Source of the DNA: Bacillus infantis
GTDB taxonomy: Bacteria > Bacillota > Bacilli > Bacillales > Cytobacillaceae
Length of the DNA stretch: 64,000 bases
Assembly: GCF_020171945.1 (NCBI RefSeq)
Contig: NZ_JAIVAP010000015.1
Location: 1-64,000, forward strand
Direction of reading: 5' to 3'
How positions within the stretch are numbered: position 1 is the first letter of the stretch; every line of letters begins with the position of its first letter. The notes under the pieces were generated by a model. The model was not told the origin of the DNA and searched no databases. It saw nothing but the letters and a program-made list of their open reading frames with translations. Below are positions 8,335 through 17,466 of the stretch, piece after piece. The position numbers and the translations under genes were made by a program.

Positions 8335-9321
8335 ATGCCGCATTTCATTTATTCCAGTTTTTTAAGGCTCCCGCTCGCTATAAGGATACTTCTCATTGCG
8401 CTATTGGTCATTCTGACATTCGGGTTTATCATTTCCATTCTTGAGCCGCATAATTTCCCCACGGTGTTTGATGGAGTATGGTGGGCAGTCATCACAGCTT
8501 CCACAGTAGGCTATGGTGATTATGTGCCGCATACTGTACCAGGGAAAGTAACAGGCATTATTTTAATTCTTACCGGAGCTGGCTTTTTGTCTACCTATTT
8601 TGTAACTCTGGCAGCTGCTGCCGTAACAAGACAAAATGATTATTTGGAGGGCAAAGTGAATTTTAAAGGAGAACATCATCTAATCATTATCGGCTGGAAT
8701 GAACGTTCAAGAGAACTTATCACGGCATTGGCCGAGGAGCATAAAGGTATTTCCATTGCACTTATTGATGAGACGCTCCGATCCAACCCATCCCCCGGAG
8801 AAGTACACTTCATACAGGGACGGTCAAATCAGGATCAGGTGCTTCTAAAGGCAAATATCCAGAAAGCAAACAAAGTCATCATTACAGCTGACCAAAACAG
8901 GGATGAACTGCAGGCTGATATGAATTCAATTCTATCGCTTCTTGCCGTAAAAGGTTTGAATCCTGAAGTTCCTTGCATTGTCGAAATCCTTACATCTGAA
9001 CAAGTTGCCAATGCGAGAAGGGCAGGAGCAGATGAAATCATCCAGACGAATATCCTGACAAGCTCCGTTATGATCCACAGCATTTCCGCACAGGAAATGG
9101 TCACTTCTTTCCTGGATCTGCTTGGCCATATGAACGGAAGAAGATTGAGGCTCATGCCCGCTAAAGACTTTGAACACGAAGTGACCTTTAACGATTTAAG
9201 CGCGCTGCTGCTTAAGGATGGCATGCTTCTCTTCGGCATAAAAAGAGGAGAGGAAACTTTTGTGAACCCTCCCCCCCCTTTCAGTATTGATTCAAATGAT
9301 GAACTGATTGTAATTGCATGA
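8335..9321 (+). CDS. yugO: potassium channel with RCK (TrkA-N) domain, YugO-like
   Basis: A 328-aa protein from ATG 8335, eight bases after AAGGAGTGA. Two membrane helices (about residues 14-36 and 70-92) flank the pore loop with selectivity filter TVGYGD at 57-62. A cytosolic Rossmann-like TrkA-N domain follows (HHLIIIGWN near 105), then a C-terminal TrkA-C-like region. In B. subtilis YugO is the K+ channel behind electrical signalling in biofilms. The neighbouring yugN and pgi reproduce the B. subtilis order. The last codons contain a C8 run (9271-9278) coding for NPPPPF. Confidence 0.92.
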   Translation: MPHFIYSSFLRLPLAIRILLIALLVILTFGFIISILEPHNFPTVFDGVWWAVITASTVGYGDYVPHTVPGKVTGIILILTGAGFLSTYFVTLAAAAVTRQNDYLEGKVNFKGEHHLIIIGWNERSRELITALAEEHKGISIALIDETLRSNPSPGEVHFIQGRSNQDQVLLKANIQKANKVIITADQNRDELQADMNSILSLLAVKGLNPEVPCIVEILTSEQVANARRAGADEIIQTNILTSSVMIHSISAQEMVTSFLDLLGHMNGRRLRLMPAKDFEHEVTFNDLSALLLKDGMLLFGIKRGEETFVNPPPPFSIDSNDELIVIA

Positions 9322-9328
9322 ATTAATA

Positions 9329-9736
9329 TCAGCGGTCCAGCAGGAGTGACTCCAGCTCCTGGATGAGCGACCGGCCGATATCAACATATTTATCCGGGAA
9401 GCTGGCGTCTTTGTCCACAGGCTCCGAGAATTGGTTAAAAGAAGCAGTACGATTCCACGTATAAGCATGATCATCCAGCCCCCGCTGATACTTATGGGAG
9501 AGAAGGAATGGCCGCTCAATCTCAACAGTGCAGCCCCTTGAATCAAGCTGGCCATCAATGGATCTGAAAGGCACGCGCAGGAATTGATAGCCTACTTCAT
9601 CATCTATCTTATAATCAAAGGCGCCATGGTCATATTCCCAGCCGCCTCCAACCGTATAGCCAGCCGGCTTGAGCAGCTGTTCAAGCTTGTACAGATCAAA
9701 ATGCATCCCTTCCACCTGAGATGGTAATTCAATCAT
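9329..9736 (-). CDS. yugN: YugN family protein
   Basis: A 135-aa protein from ATG 9736, with AGAGG eight bases upstream. It matches YugN by its MIELPSQVEGM opening, the middle DEVGYQFLRVPF and its position between yugO and pgi. The family is restricted to Bacillales, is soluble, and has no known function. It is convergent with yugO, with seven bases between the stops, and has its own start signals. Confidence 0.85.
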   Translation of the reverse strand: MIELPSQVEGMHFDLYKLEQLLKPAGYTVGGGWEYDHGAFDYKIDDEVGYQFLRVPFRSIDGQLDSRGCTVEIERPFLLSHKYQRGLDDHAYTWNRTASFNQFSEPVDKDASFPDKYVDIGRSLIQELESLLLDR

Positions 9737-9907
9737 ATCCAGCACCTCTTTTCTTTTTTTATAGTATTCCCGGTTTGCGTTTTACTATCATATTTTCTAG
9801 CCGGGGTGCTGCCCCTTAAAGGGATGATGACAGTGGCTTTTGCACAGCCTTTAGATCTGAAGGTCCAACTCAGAAAGTCTCCCAAACAGATCCCCGATAT
9901 TGCACAA

Positions 9908-9940
9908 AAAAGAGTGCTGAAGATTTTTCAGCACTCTTTC
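9908..9940. terminator. terminator downstream of pgi
   Basis: A 12-bp stem, AAAGAGTGCTGA with TCAGCACTCTTT. A T tract on the minus strand (A6 at 9905-9910) makes it the pgi terminator. Confidence 0.9.
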
Positions 9941-9948
9941 TTTCATAC

Positions 9949-11298
9949 CTATTTAAGCCTTTTTTCCAGCTCTGCTTTTTTCTCCTCATAGCCCGGCTTG
10001 CCAAGAAGCGCGAACATATTGACTTTATAAGCTTCTACACCAGGCTGGTCAAAAGGATTGACCCCCAGAAGGTAACCGCTCATGGCGCATGCCTTTTCAA
10101 AGAAGTATGCGAGGTATCCGAACGTATAGGCATCCATTTCAGGGATTGTCACAATCAGATTTGGCACCCCTCCATCTGTGTGGGCAAGCATTGTTCCTTC
10201 AAAGGCTTTGTTATTAACAAAGTCTACAGTCTTGCCGGCAAGGTAGTTCAGGCCGTCAAGATCGCTGTCAGCTTCTTCAATTGTCAGCTCATGCCGCGGC
10301 TTTTCCACTTTGATGATGGTTTCAAAGATGTCTCTGCGCCCTTCCTGCACATACTGTCCAAGAGAATGCAGATCTGTGGAGAAGTTGGCTGATGCCGGGA
10401 AGATCCCCTTCTGGTCTTTTCCTTCACTTTCGCCAAACAGCTGCTTCCACCATTCCGCAAAATACTGAAGCCCCGGCTCATAGTTGATCAGCATTTCGAT
10501 TGTTTTTCCTTTATTGTACAAGGCATTGCGGACAGCTGCATATTGGTAGGCCGCATTTTCTTCGACTTCAGAGCTGCTGTATTCTTCACGGGCCTTTGCG
10601 GCTCCCTCCATCATGGCCTGGATATCAGCCCCGCTTACTGCGATTGGAAGGAGTCCTACTGCTGTAAGCACAGAGTAGCGTCCGCCGACATCATCAGGGA
10701 TGATGAATGATTCATAGCCTTCTTCGTTAGCCAGTGTTTTTAATGCGCCTCTTGCTTTATCTGTTGTAGCATAAATGCGTTTGCGCGCTTCTTCCTGGCC
10801 ATACTTCTCTTCAAGCAGGCTGCGGAAGATGCGGAATGCGATGGCAGGCTCTGTTGTCGTGCCGGATTTTGAAATGACATTGACTGAAAAGTCCTTGCCT
10901 TCAAGCAGATCCATAACATCCTTCATATAAGTTGAACTGATATTATTTCCAACGAACAGAACCTGCGGAGTCGTGCGCTTTTCCTTTGGAAGTTCATTGT
11001 AAAAGCTGTGCTGCAGCATTTCTATAGCTGCGCGGGCACCAAGATACGAGCCGCCGATGCCAATGACAAGCAGCACATCAGAGTCGCTCTTGATTTTTTC
11101 AGCCGCTTTCTGGATGCGGGCAAATTCTTCTTTATCATATTCAGCAGGCAGATCGATCCAGCCAAGATAGTCGCTCCCTGCCCCTGTTTTTTCATGCAGG
11201 GAATGGTGGGCAACCTTAACAGCATCCCTTAAATATGTAATCTCGTGTTCACCAAAGAAGCTCAGTGCTTTTGAGTAATCAAAACGAACATGTGTCAT
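9949..11298 (-). CDS. pgi: glucose-6-phosphate isomerase
   Basis: A 449-aa cytosolic enzyme interconverting glucose-6-phosphate and fructose-6-phosphate in glycolysis and gluconeogenesis. The length and motifs are those of the Bacillus type: [12 protein letters not shown] near residue 80, [12 protein letters not shown] (the SIS sugar-phosphate site), and the C-terminal [10 protein letters not shown] with the catalytic lysine. ATG 11298 follows GGAGG by seven bases. It keeps its B. subtilis position between yugN and the yugK/yugJ-type dehydrogenases and ends at a bidirectional terminator. Confidence 0.97.
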   Translation of the reverse strand: MTHVRFDYSKALSFFGEHEITYLRDAVKVAHHSLHEKTGAGSDYLGWIDLPAEYDKEEFARIQKAAEKIKSDSDVLLVIGIGGSYLGARAAIEMLQHSFYNELPKEKRTTPQVLFVGNNISSTYMKDVMDLLEGKDFSVNVISKSGTTTEPAIAFRIFRSLLEEKYGQEEARKRIYATTDKARGALKTLANEEGYESFIIPDDVGGRYSVLTAVGLLPIAVSGADIQAMMEGAAKAREEYSSSEVEENAAYQYAAVRNALYNKGKTIEMLINYEPGLQYFAEWWKQLFGESEGKDQKGIFPASANFSTDLHSLGQYVQEGRRDIFETIIKVEKPRHELTIEEADSDLDGLNYLAGKTVDFVNNKAFEGTMLAHTDGGVPNLIVTIPEMDAYTFGYLAYFFEKACAMSGYLLGVNPFDQPGVEAYKVNMFALLGKPGYEEKKAELEKRLK

Positions 11299-11457
11299 GA
11301 ATGATCCTCCAATTATTTTTATTCTCTTTCACTTTAACCAAAGGCGTAACAGTAATCAAGAAACTAGCCATAATGTAAGCGTGTCCAAATCAGGTTTTTT
11401 TCTAAACAGGAACCAGATGGAAAAATTGGAATGCAAAATGGCGAATTAAGATGAAAT

Positions 11458-11484
11458 AAAACCCGGTGCCAGGCACCAGGTTTT
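11458..11484 (-). terminator. terminator of the alcohol dehydrogenase gene
   Basis: Palindrome AAAACC(C)GGTGCC-A-GGCACC(A)GGTTTT just past the stop. The core GGTGCCAGGCACC is a frequent intergenic element in Bacillus genomes. Confidence 0.65.
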
Positions 11485-11489
11485 ATGTT

Positions 11490-12653
11490 TTACAAGGATG
11501 CTTTGTAAATACTCACAACATCTTCGCGGTTCAGTTTTTTGAAGTTTCCGAACTCGCCGTTGGCCATAGCTTTGTCAGCCATTGTTTCAACGCCGCTTTC
11601 ATTAATGTCATAATCAGCCAGACGTGACGGAGCGCCGATGCTGTTCCAGAACTCCCTCAGCTTTTCAATGCCCTCAAGTCCTGCTTCCTCATCTGTCTTC
11701 CCTTCAGGATCGACTCCGAACACACGGACTGCCAGCTGCTTGAAACGTGAAGGCTTCACGCTCAAGTTATGCTTCATCCAGTTCGGGAACAGGATGGCAA
11801 GGCCCCCGCCATGCGGAATATCATAGACTGCTGAGACAGCATGTTCAATATTGTGGGTTGCCCAATCCCCCCGGTAGCCCATTGACAGCATGCCATTGAG
11901 AGCCATTGTCCCGTTGTAGAGGATCGTTGCCCTGTGCTCATAATTCTCGAGATCCTTGAGCAGCTTAGGCGCAGTTTCCATTACAGTAAGCAGCAGGCCT
12001 TCACACATGCGGTCCTGCAGCAGTGTATTCTCTTCCAGGTGGAAATAATGTTCAAAAACATGGGACATCATGTCCACAATGCCATAGATGGTCTGGTCTC
12101 TCGGGACCGTGAATGTGTTGACAGGATCGAGAATAGAGAACTTAGGGAAAGTGACAGGGCTTCCCCAGCCATATTTTTCATTCGTTTCCCAATTTGTGAT
12201 AACAGAGCCTGCATTCATTTCAGAACCGGTTGCTGCAAGGGTCAGTACAGTTCCAAAAGGAAGCGCCTCACTTGCGAAGGCCTTTTTAGTGACCAGATCC
12301 CAGGCATCTCCATCATATTTAGCGCCCGCCGCAATGGCCTTTGTGCAGTCGATTACACTTCCGCCGCCAACAGCAAGGATGAAATCAATGCCTTTATCTT
12401 TGCAGATTTCCACCCCTTTATGGACAGTCGAGAGCCTAGGATTTGGCTCTACTCCTGAAAGCTCGGACACTTCCGCACCAATTTCCTTCAGCTCGGCCAA
12501 TACTTTATCATAAAGGCCGCTTCGTTTAATGCTTCCTCCCCCATATACCAGCAGTACGTTCTTTCCATATTGGGGAATCTCATTTCGCAGCTCCTTCAGC
12601 GTATCTTTGCCGAAGATCAATTTTGTCGGATTTGAAAATGTAAAGTTTTGCAT
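11490..12653 (-). CDS. yugJ: iron-containing alcohol dehydrogenase (YugJ/BdhA-like)
   Basis: A 387-aa group III alcohol dehydrogenase. It has [11 protein letters not shown] for NAD(P) binding and the metal-ligand histidines in SHVFEHYFH and [18 protein letters not shown]. Homologues are NADPH-linked butanol or aldehyde reductases; the physiological substrate here is inferred only. ATG 12653 has GGAGG eight bases upstream; a longer frame to 12758 lacks such a site. B. subtilis carries the pair yugK-yugJ here; only one gene is present in this genome. No Rex-like site was seen upstream. Confidence 0.93.
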   Translation of the reverse strand: MQNFTFSNPTKLIFGKDTLKELRNEIPQYGKNVLLVYGGGSIKRSGLYDKVLAELKEIGAEVSELSGVEPNPRLSTVHKGVEICKDKGIDFILAVGGGSVIDCTKAIAAGAKYDGDAWDLVTKKAFASEALPFGTVLTLAATGSEMNAGSVITNWETNEKYGWGSPVTFPKFSILDPVNTFTVPRDQTIYGIVDMMSHVFEHYFHLEENTLLQDRMCEGLLLTVMETAPKLLKDLENYEHRATILYNGTMALNGMLSMGYRGDWATHNIEHAVSAVYDIPHGGGLAILFPNWMKHNLSVKPSRFKQLAVRVFGVDPEGKTDEEAGLEGIEKLREFWNSIGAPSRLADYDINESGVETMADKAMANGEFGNFKKLNREDVVSIYKASL

Positions 12654-12831
12654 GAAAGCATCCTCCTTTTCTTCGTTATTATTATCTGTTATTTGCAGTT
12701 GTAATGCAAAAAGTACGTTTTTTGATATAGAGCATGGGCACACTAAAAACAAAGTCATTCGAGCATGAATAATTACTGGATGACTGTATCACATTAGTAA
12801 AGAAAGAATAACAAAAGGAGGAAACAACAAC

Positions 12832-13062
12832 ATGAGTGCCATTCAACGCATTGCACTGGTTTTAACGATCATTGGTGCTATCAACTGGGGTTTAGTCGGC
12901 TTCTTCCAATTTGATCTTGTTGCAGCAATTTTCGGTGGACAAGACTCTGCTCTTGCCCGCATTGTGTATGGACTAGTAGGTATCGCAGGTCTTATCAACC
13001 TCGGCCTTTTATTCAAGCCAAGCGAAGAAGTAGAACGTGCTCCTGAGACAAACCGTTCATAA
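12832..13062 (+). CDS. yuzA: DUF378 family membrane protein (YuzA)
   Basis: A 76-aa protein with two membrane helices. It carries the DUF378 signature GAINWGLVGFFQFDLVAAIFG, and its second helix contains YGLVGIAGLINL. ATG 12832 follows AAAGGAGG. Function is unknown; the location next to yugJ matches B. subtilis yuzA. It has its own terminator. Confidence 0.9.
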   Translation: MSAIQRIALVLTIIGAINWGLVGFFQFDLVAAIFGGQDSALARIVYGLVGIAGLINLGLLFKPSEEVERAPETNRS

Positions 13063-13098
13063 TTCGGCTCGCGCCGGATGCACTGAAGCTTCTAATGA

Positions 13099-13131
13099 AA
13101 AAACTCCCCCGGCTGCCGGGGGAGTTTTTGT
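13099..13131. terminator. bidirectional terminator between yuzA and rocD
   Basis: A 14-bp perfect stem, AAAAACTCCCCCGG with CCGGGGGAGTTTTT, with loop CTG. Confidence 0.95.
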
Positions 13132-13132
13132 T

Positions 13133-14323
13133 TCAGCTCAATACTTTTTTGATTTTTCCAATTGCCCAATCGAGGTCTTCTTCACTGATGACCAGCGGAG
13201 GGGCAAAACGGATGACCGTATCATGCGTCTCTTTGCAGAGCAGCCCCTCTTCTTTTAAGGCTTCACAATACTTGCGCGCCGGCTCTGTCAGCTCTACGCC
13301 GATAAACAGCCCCCTGCCCCTCACTTCTTTAATGACCGGGTTCTCAATCTCCTTGAGCTTGGACATAAAGTAATCCCCGAGCTTCCGCGATCTTTCAGCA
13401 AGATTTTCATCTACAAGAACATCCAATGCGGCTACTGACACTGCACAGGCCATCGGATTGCCGCCAAAGGTTGAACCATGTGAGCCAGGATTAAAAACGC
13501 CAAGAACCTCTTCATCGGCAGCCACACATGAAATCGGGAATACACCGCCTCCAAGCGCCTTTCCGAGAATATACATATCCGGCTCAACACCCTCCCATTC
13601 ACAGGCGAACATTTTACCTGAACGGGCCAGGCCAGCCTGTATTTCATCGGCAATGAACAGAACATTGTTTGCTCGGCACAGGTCGGAAGCCTGCTTCAGG
13701 AACCCTTCTTCAGGGATAACAATCCCGGCTTCCCCTTGGATAGGCTCAATCAGAAAAGCCGCTGTACGATCAGTAATCGCATTCTTCAACGCTTCCAGAT
13801 CACCATACGGGATAAGCTTGATGCCAGGCAGCATCGGCCCAAAGCCCCTCTTGTACTCTTCTTCAGAAGATAGAGAGACGGCTGTCATCGTCCTGCCATG
13901 GAAGTTCCCGATGCAGGCAATGATTTCTGCCTGGTCCTCGGCCACTCCTTTACGGTCATATGCCCAGCGGCGCGCAGCCTTCACAGCTGTTTCGACTGCT
14001 TCGGCGCCGGTGTTCATCGGCAGGACCATTTCCTTGCCTGTCAGCCCGCTGACCTTCTCATACCATGGCCCAAGCTGATCATTATGGAAAGCGCGGGATG
14101 TCAGGGTAACCCGGTCTGCCTGATCCTTCAAGGCTTGTATGATCTTCGGATGGCGGTGACCCTGATTGACTGCCGAGTAGGCGCTGAGCATATCCATATA
14201 CCGCTCACCTTCAGGGTTCTTCACCCAGACCCCCTCAGCTTCTGAGATAACGATCGGAAGAGGATGATAATTATTTGCCCCAAACTTTTCTGTCTGCTGA
14301 ATTAACTGGCTGCTGTTTGCCAT
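13133..14323 (-). CDS. rocD: ornithine--oxo-acid aminotransferase
   Basis: A 396-aa class III PLP aminotransferase. ATG 14323 has GGAGG nine bases upstream; the longer frame to 14452 would run across the promoter. Features are [23 protein letters not shown], the PLP Asp in [12 protein letters not shown], and the Schiff-base lysine in LGKALGGG. It converts ornithine plus 2-oxoglutarate to glutamate semialdehyde and glutamate in arginine catabolism. The gene is divergent from the sigma-54 activator gene. Between them lie a -24/-12 promoter reading towards rocD and two upstream activator sites, so inducible sigma-L control is expected. Confidence 0.96.
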   Translation of the reverse strand: MANSSQLIQQTEKFGANNYHPLPIVISEAEGVWVKNPEGERYMDMLSAYSAVNQGHRHPKIIQALKDQADRVTLTSRAFHNDQLGPWYEKVSGLTGKEMVLPMNTGAEAVETAVKAARRWAYDRKGVAEDQAEIIACIGNFHGRTMTAVSLSSEEEYKRGFGPMLPGIKLIPYGDLEALKNAITDRTAAFLIEPIQGEAGIVIPEEGFLKQASDLCRANNVLFIADEIQAGLARSGKMFACEWEGVEPDMYILGKALGGGVFPISCVAADEEVLGVFNPGSHGSTFGGNPMACAVSVAALDVLVDENLAERSRKLGDYFMSKLKEIENPVIKEVRGRGLFIGVELTEPARKYCEALKEEGLLCKETHDTVIRFAPPLVISEEDLDWAIGKIKKVLS

Positions 14324-14447
14324 ATAATGATTCCTCCATTCACACTTAGAAATTGTCTTTTTCATTGTAACGTTAATAGACAGCCCTTTAAAGGGGAGAT
14401 GCCAGATTCTTCTGAAAAAAATATCATCTGAATTCACATATTTATTG

Positions 14448-14463
14448 TGCAAGTTCTATGCCA
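14448..14463 (-). promoter_or_regulatory. sigma-54 (SigL) promoter of rocD
   Basis: On the minus strand TGGCATAGAACTTGCA matches the -24/-12 consensus TGGCAC-N5-TTGCA in all but one base. It is 125 bp upstream of the rocD ATG and points to it. The predicted start is near 14437. Confidence 0.88.
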
Positions 14464-14505
14464 GCTTCAAATAAGGGGAATATCCCAGTCTTAAATATCT
14501 CAAAG

Positions 14506-14520
14506 GCAAAATATCTTTGC
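14506..14520. promoter_or_regulatory. RocR-type upstream activating site, proximal copy
   Basis: The interrupted palindrome GCAAA-ATATC-TTTGC, centred about 50 bp upstream of the -24 element. It is the first of two identical-armed sites whose centres are 43 bp apart, about four helical turns. This fits an enhancer-binding protein acting on the rocD promoter. Confidence 0.75.
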
Positions 14521-14548
14521 ATCTATAATCCAGCCGAGGGTAAATAAC

Positions 14549-14563
14549 GCAAAATAAATTTGC
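14549..14563. promoter_or_regulatory. RocR-type upstream activating site, distal copy
   Basis: GCAAA-ATAAA-TTTGC, with arms identical to the proximal copy. It lies 60 bp before the activator gene's ATG, so binding could also affect that gene's own expression. Confidence 0.75.
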
Positions 14564-14622
14564 ACTCTAAGGCAGGAAAGCCTTACAATAAAAAAAGACA
14601 ATACAAAGGAGCCGCAGACAAT

Positions 14623-16026
14623 ATGATGAATGAACAGCACCATTTAACAGCAATCATCCTTGAGCAGATCCTTGAACATGCGGATGCCGGTATCCATGCG
14701 ATTGATCACGAAGGCAGGACTATCATCTATAACCGCAAGATGGCTGAAATAGAAGGAATGGACCCTGAATTTGTAGTTGGGCGCAGCCTCCTCGAGGTGT
14801 TCCCCTTCAGCCGCAGGGAAGACAGCACACTTTTGCTGGCGCTCCAGAGCGGGAAAGGAACAAAGCCTGCCAAACAGACTTATTTTAACAGCAAAGGAAA
14901 AGAGATTACCGCCCTTAATCATGCCATTCCTATTCTGGCAGAGGGCAAAACATTAGGGGCAATTGAAATCGCAAAGGATGTCAGCCGGATTGAAAGGCTG
15001 ATAAAAGAGAATATCTCCAGAAAAAATAGTGCCCGCTATACGTTTGAGAGCATCATAGGAAGGAGCAAAGCAATCCTTGAAGTCGTGGAGGCGGCAAAAA
15101 GAGCGGTCAGGACAACTTCCCCCATCCTGATTGCAGGAGAGACCGGAACAGGGAAAGAACTATTCGCCCAGAGCCTGCATAGCGGAAGTCTGCGCTCACC
15201 AGGTCCGTTTGTTGCCCAAAACTGCGCAGCCCTCCCGGAAACACTGGTTGAAAGCATCCTTTTCGGCACAAAAAAAGGCGCCTTCACAGGGGCGGTGGAT
15301 CGTCCGGGGCTGTTTGAACAGGCGGAAGGAGGGACACTGCTCCTGGACGAAATCAATTCGATGCCAGCTGCCCTGCAGGCAAGGCTTCTGCGCGTACTGC
15401 AGGAGAAAAAAGTCAGGCGGATCGGGGATACGAAAGACCGGGAGACAGATGTCAGGATAATTGCGACGATTAATGAAGACCCCATTGATGCGATTGCAGG
15501 AGGACGGCTGCGGAAGGATTTATATTACAGGCTTAGCGCGGTATCCCTTTTCATACCTCCATTAAGGGAACGGAAGGAGGATATTCTGCTGCTTTCCTCC
15601 TTTTTCATCCAGAAATATAACGATTGGTTCGGCATGGAAATTCGGGGGCTGGATGAAGAGACAGAAGAGCAGTTTCTCCGGTACGATTGGCCGGGCAATA
15701 TCCGTGAGCTTGAGCATGTGATTGAAGGGGCTATGAACATGGCTGAAGAGGATGCCAGGATAACAACGGAGATACTTCCCCACCATTTCAGGCATAGAGC
15801 TGACGGCAGCCATTCTTTCCAGGGAAGAATGCCGGAAGAAGCAGCCGGGTCACTGCCCAGCCTGGCCGATTATGTAGCTTCTGCTGAAAAAGGGTATATA
15901 AACAAGGTGTGGCGTGAACATAATGGCAATATCACTCAGACTGCAAAAATTCTTGGCATGAGCAGGCAAAACCTCCAATACCGGATTAAAAAGCATGATC
16001 TCACATACCCGGGGAGCAATGCTTAG
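14623..16026 (+). CDS. rocR: sigma-54-dependent transcriptional activator, RocR-like
   Basis: A 467-aa enhancer-binding protein. It has an N-terminal PAS sensor (about 14-125), a central AAA+ domain with Walker A GETGTGKE at 172-179, the sigma-54 contact loop GAFTGA at 219-224 and Walker B LLLDE at 239-243, and a C-terminal Fis-type helix-turn-helix (NITQTAKILGMSRQNLQYRI). ATG 14623 follows AAAGGAG by eleven bases; an earlier ATG at 14560 overlaps the distal activator site. Its divergence from rocD and the intergenic sites support control of arginine/ornithine catabolism. The ligand by analogy is ornithine or citrulline. Confidence 0.88.
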   Translation: MMNEQHHLTAIILEQILEHADAGIHAIDHEGRTIIYNRKMAEIEGMDPEFVVGRSLLEVFPFSRREDSTLLLALQSGKGTKPAKQTYFNSKGKEITALNHAIPILAEGKTLGAIEIAKDVSRIERLIKENISRKNSARYTFESIIGRSKAILEVVEAAKRAVRTTSPILIAGETGTGKELFAQSLHSGSLRSPGPFVAQNCAALPETLVESILFGTKKGAFTGAVDRPGLFEQAEGGTLLLDEINSMPAALQARLLRVLQEKKVRRIGDTKDRETDVRIIATINEDPIDAIAGGRLRKDLYYRLSAVSLFIPPLRERKEDILLLSSFFIQKYNDWFGMEIRGLDEETEEQFLRYDWPGNIRELEHVIEGAMNMAEEDARITTEILPHHFRHRADGSHSFQGRMPEEAAGSLPSLADYVASAEKGYINKVWREHNGNITQTAKILGMSRQNLQYRIKKHDLTYPGSNA

Positions 16027-16035
16027 ATAATAAAG

Positions 16036-16066
16036 AAAAGGCCAGGCATAAATGCCCGGCCTTTCT
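16036..16066. terminator. bidirectional terminator between rocR and yugI
   Basis: The stem GAAAGGCC(A)GGCAT / ATGCC(C)GGCCTTTC with a 2-nt loop serves two convergent genes. Confidence 0.85.
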
Positions 16067-16078
16067 TCATATAACATA

Positions 16079-16471
16079 TTAGCGCTGTGACTGGTCAATC
16101 CACTCTTGAAGCTTATCTTTGAGCGTGTTGAAGCCCTGGGAAGAATCAGGATCGTTATGCTGAATCGCTGCAGCCTGGCGTGGTTTGCGAGGCTTTCTTG
16201 CTTTTGCATCAGCAGCTTCAGCTGGTGCATCTTCAGTTGCACGGATAGATAAACCGATCTTTCCTGCAGCTTCATCTACAGAAAGAACCTTTACGTTTAC
16301 TTCATCCCCAACCTTCAGGTGCTCGTTAACATCCTTTACATACCCGTGAGTAATTTCAGAAATGTGTACCAATCCCTGTGTATTTTCATCAAGAGCAACG
16401 AATGCGCCGTATGGCTGAATTCCAGTAACCTTTCCTGTTAATACGCTGCCTACTTCGATTTTCTCTGACAT
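16079..16471 (-). CDS. yugI: S1 RNA-binding domain protein (general stress protein 13, YugI)
   Basis: A 130-aa protein. Residues about 5-77 are an S1 domain (GSVLTGKVTGIQPYGAFVAL and GLVHISEITHGYVKDV). A basic linker follows (ARKPRKPRQ) and then a short helical tail ending LQEWIDQSQR. Homologues associate with ribosomes and are induced by stress in B. subtilis. ATG 16471 follows AGGAG. It has a near-consensus sigma-A promoter 50 bp upstream. The location before alaT matches B. subtilis, apart from an inserted XRE gene. Confidence 0.92.
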   Translation of the reverse strand: MSEKIEVGSVLTGKVTGIQPYGAFVALDENTQGLVHISEITHGYVKDVNEHLKVGDEVNVKVLSVDEAAGKIGLSIRATEDAPAEAADAKARKPRKPRQAAAIQHNDPDSSQGFNTLKDKLQEWIDQSQR

Positions 16472-16521
16472 ATGAACACTCCTAATACCTATTTATTTTC
16501 ATCGATTATACGCAATTAAAA

Positions 16522-16550
16522 ATTATATCATATATCATCCCTTTTATCAA
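16522..16550 (-). promoter_or_regulatory. sigma-A promoter of yugI
   Basis: On the minus strand TTGATA, 17 bp and TATAAT, about 50 bp from the yugI start codon. I saw no feature in 16551-16814 other than the next gene's ribosome binding site. Confidence 0.7.
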
Positions 16551-16814
16551 AACAATCCTTTTTGAGAAAATAACCTCTGTATATGCACTTCAGCTGCTCT
16601 CAGAGATCCAGCTTAAGTCTTCTTCTTGAATGCCTCATCTTCGTTCTGAAACACTCTGGCTGGATCACACGCCCTCTTGAGTTCTCTTTCCTCATTAAAG
16701 CTGTTAATAACATTTATCGAACTGTAACAAAAAATACAAGGATGTCAAAATTCATACATCTAAATCAGCAGTAAAATATATGTGTAAGATCATTCTGTGA
16801 AAGGGTGGGTGCAA

Positions 16815-17165
16815 ATGTCCGCAATCGGTCTTGCTATTAAGCAGAATAGAGAAAGATTGAATATGACTCAGCAGGAATTGGCGGTAAAGCTTAGAATAGG
16901 CACAAGCACTATTGAAAAATACGAATATGGCTGCCAGCAGCCTGACACCCAGACTATCTTAAAAATTTCAACAATCCTGGACGTGCCGGCATCCGAGTTA
17001 TTGAAGGATGGTTCCGCTGCTTGCCAGACAGAACTGGATCCTGAGCTGGAGCAGCTCCTTTTGGATACAGGCATATGCGATGCGAAATTGATCTTGAAAA
17101 AAGCGAAGAAAATGGGAAAAGAAAATCTTTTGAGGATGATGGATACGATCCAGGAAACGAGATAA
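16815..17165 (+). CDS. XRE family transcriptional regulator
   Basis: A 116-aa protein from ATG 16815 (GGGTGGG upstream; a GTG six codons earlier has no ribosome binding site). The N-terminal Cro/C1-type helix-turn-helix covers residues about 5-63, with MTQQELAVKLRIGTSTIEKYE and a typical P-DTQTILKISTILDV. The C-terminal half is helical and charged, ending in a lysine-rich segment (ILKKAKKMGKEN), perhaps for dimerisation. Targets are unknown. It is an insertion between yugI and alaT relative to B. subtilis and is probably monocistronic. Confidence 0.85.
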   Translation: MSAIGLAIKQNRERLNMTQQELAVKLRIGTSTIEKYEYGCQQPDTQTILKISTILDVPASELLKDGSAACQTELDPELEQLLLDTGICDAKLILKKAKKMGKENLLRMMDTIQETR

Positions 17166-17216
17166 ACTTCCACCTGATATCTTAATAAAAATATTTTCTG
17201 AGTTTTTATGTATACA

Positions 17217-17275
17217 AAAGGGGAAATACGGAAAAGCTTAAAACATAAGCTTTCTAGTATTCCCCCCCTTTTTTG
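17217..17275 (+). terminator. terminator of the XRE regulator gene
   Basis: Outer stem GGGGAAATAC / GTATTCCCC and inner stem AAAGCTTA / TAAGCTTT, then a C7T6 run. Confidence 0.7.
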
Positions 17276-17279
17276 AAGT

Positions 17280-17307
17280 GGATATCCTGATGGATATCCA
17301 TTTTTTT
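17280..17307 (+). terminator. second terminator-like hairpin
   Basis: GGATATCC-TGAT-GGATATCC followed by AT7. It lies directly after the preceding terminator. Confidence 0.6.
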
Positions 17308-17343
17308 GTAATATAAGAAAGTATATTTGTTAACTTCGATTAC

Positions 17344-17466
17344 TGTCTAGCTCCAGCGCCTACCCCCTCGAGGTCACAAGCCAATCCTGCCAAAAAGGCA
17401 AAAAACGCCTTTCTGGCAGGATTGGCTTGTGCTTGTCGGGGGTGAGCAAGGCGCTTGCGCTTTTCT
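17344..17466. repeat. Bacillus-type intergenic long-hairpin repeat
   Basis: About 120 bp, opening GTCTAGCTCCAGCGCCT and closing AAGGCGCTTGCGCTTTTCTT. It holds a perfect 17-bp inverted repeat (17376-17392 with 17414-17430) around an AAAGGC/GCCTTT core, plus outer pairing of CAGCGCC and ACCCCC with GGGGGT and AGGCGCT. I know elements with these same ends and variable middles from many Bacillus genomes. It is non-coding and abuts the alaT stop codon. Confidence 0.8.

Noticed and set aside
10180-11232. Antisense ORFs inside pgi and other long genes
   Set aside because: They are shadows of the coding strand without start signals or recognisable domains.
12654-12831. Rex site upstream of the alcohol dehydrogenase gene
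   Set aside because: Such a site would be expected for a fermentative dehydrogenase, but no TTGTGA-N6-TCACAA-like palindrome is present.
16583-16774. 63-aa ORF upstream of the XRE gene
   Set aside because: No ribosome binding site, no domain-like composition, and it lies in promoter DNA.
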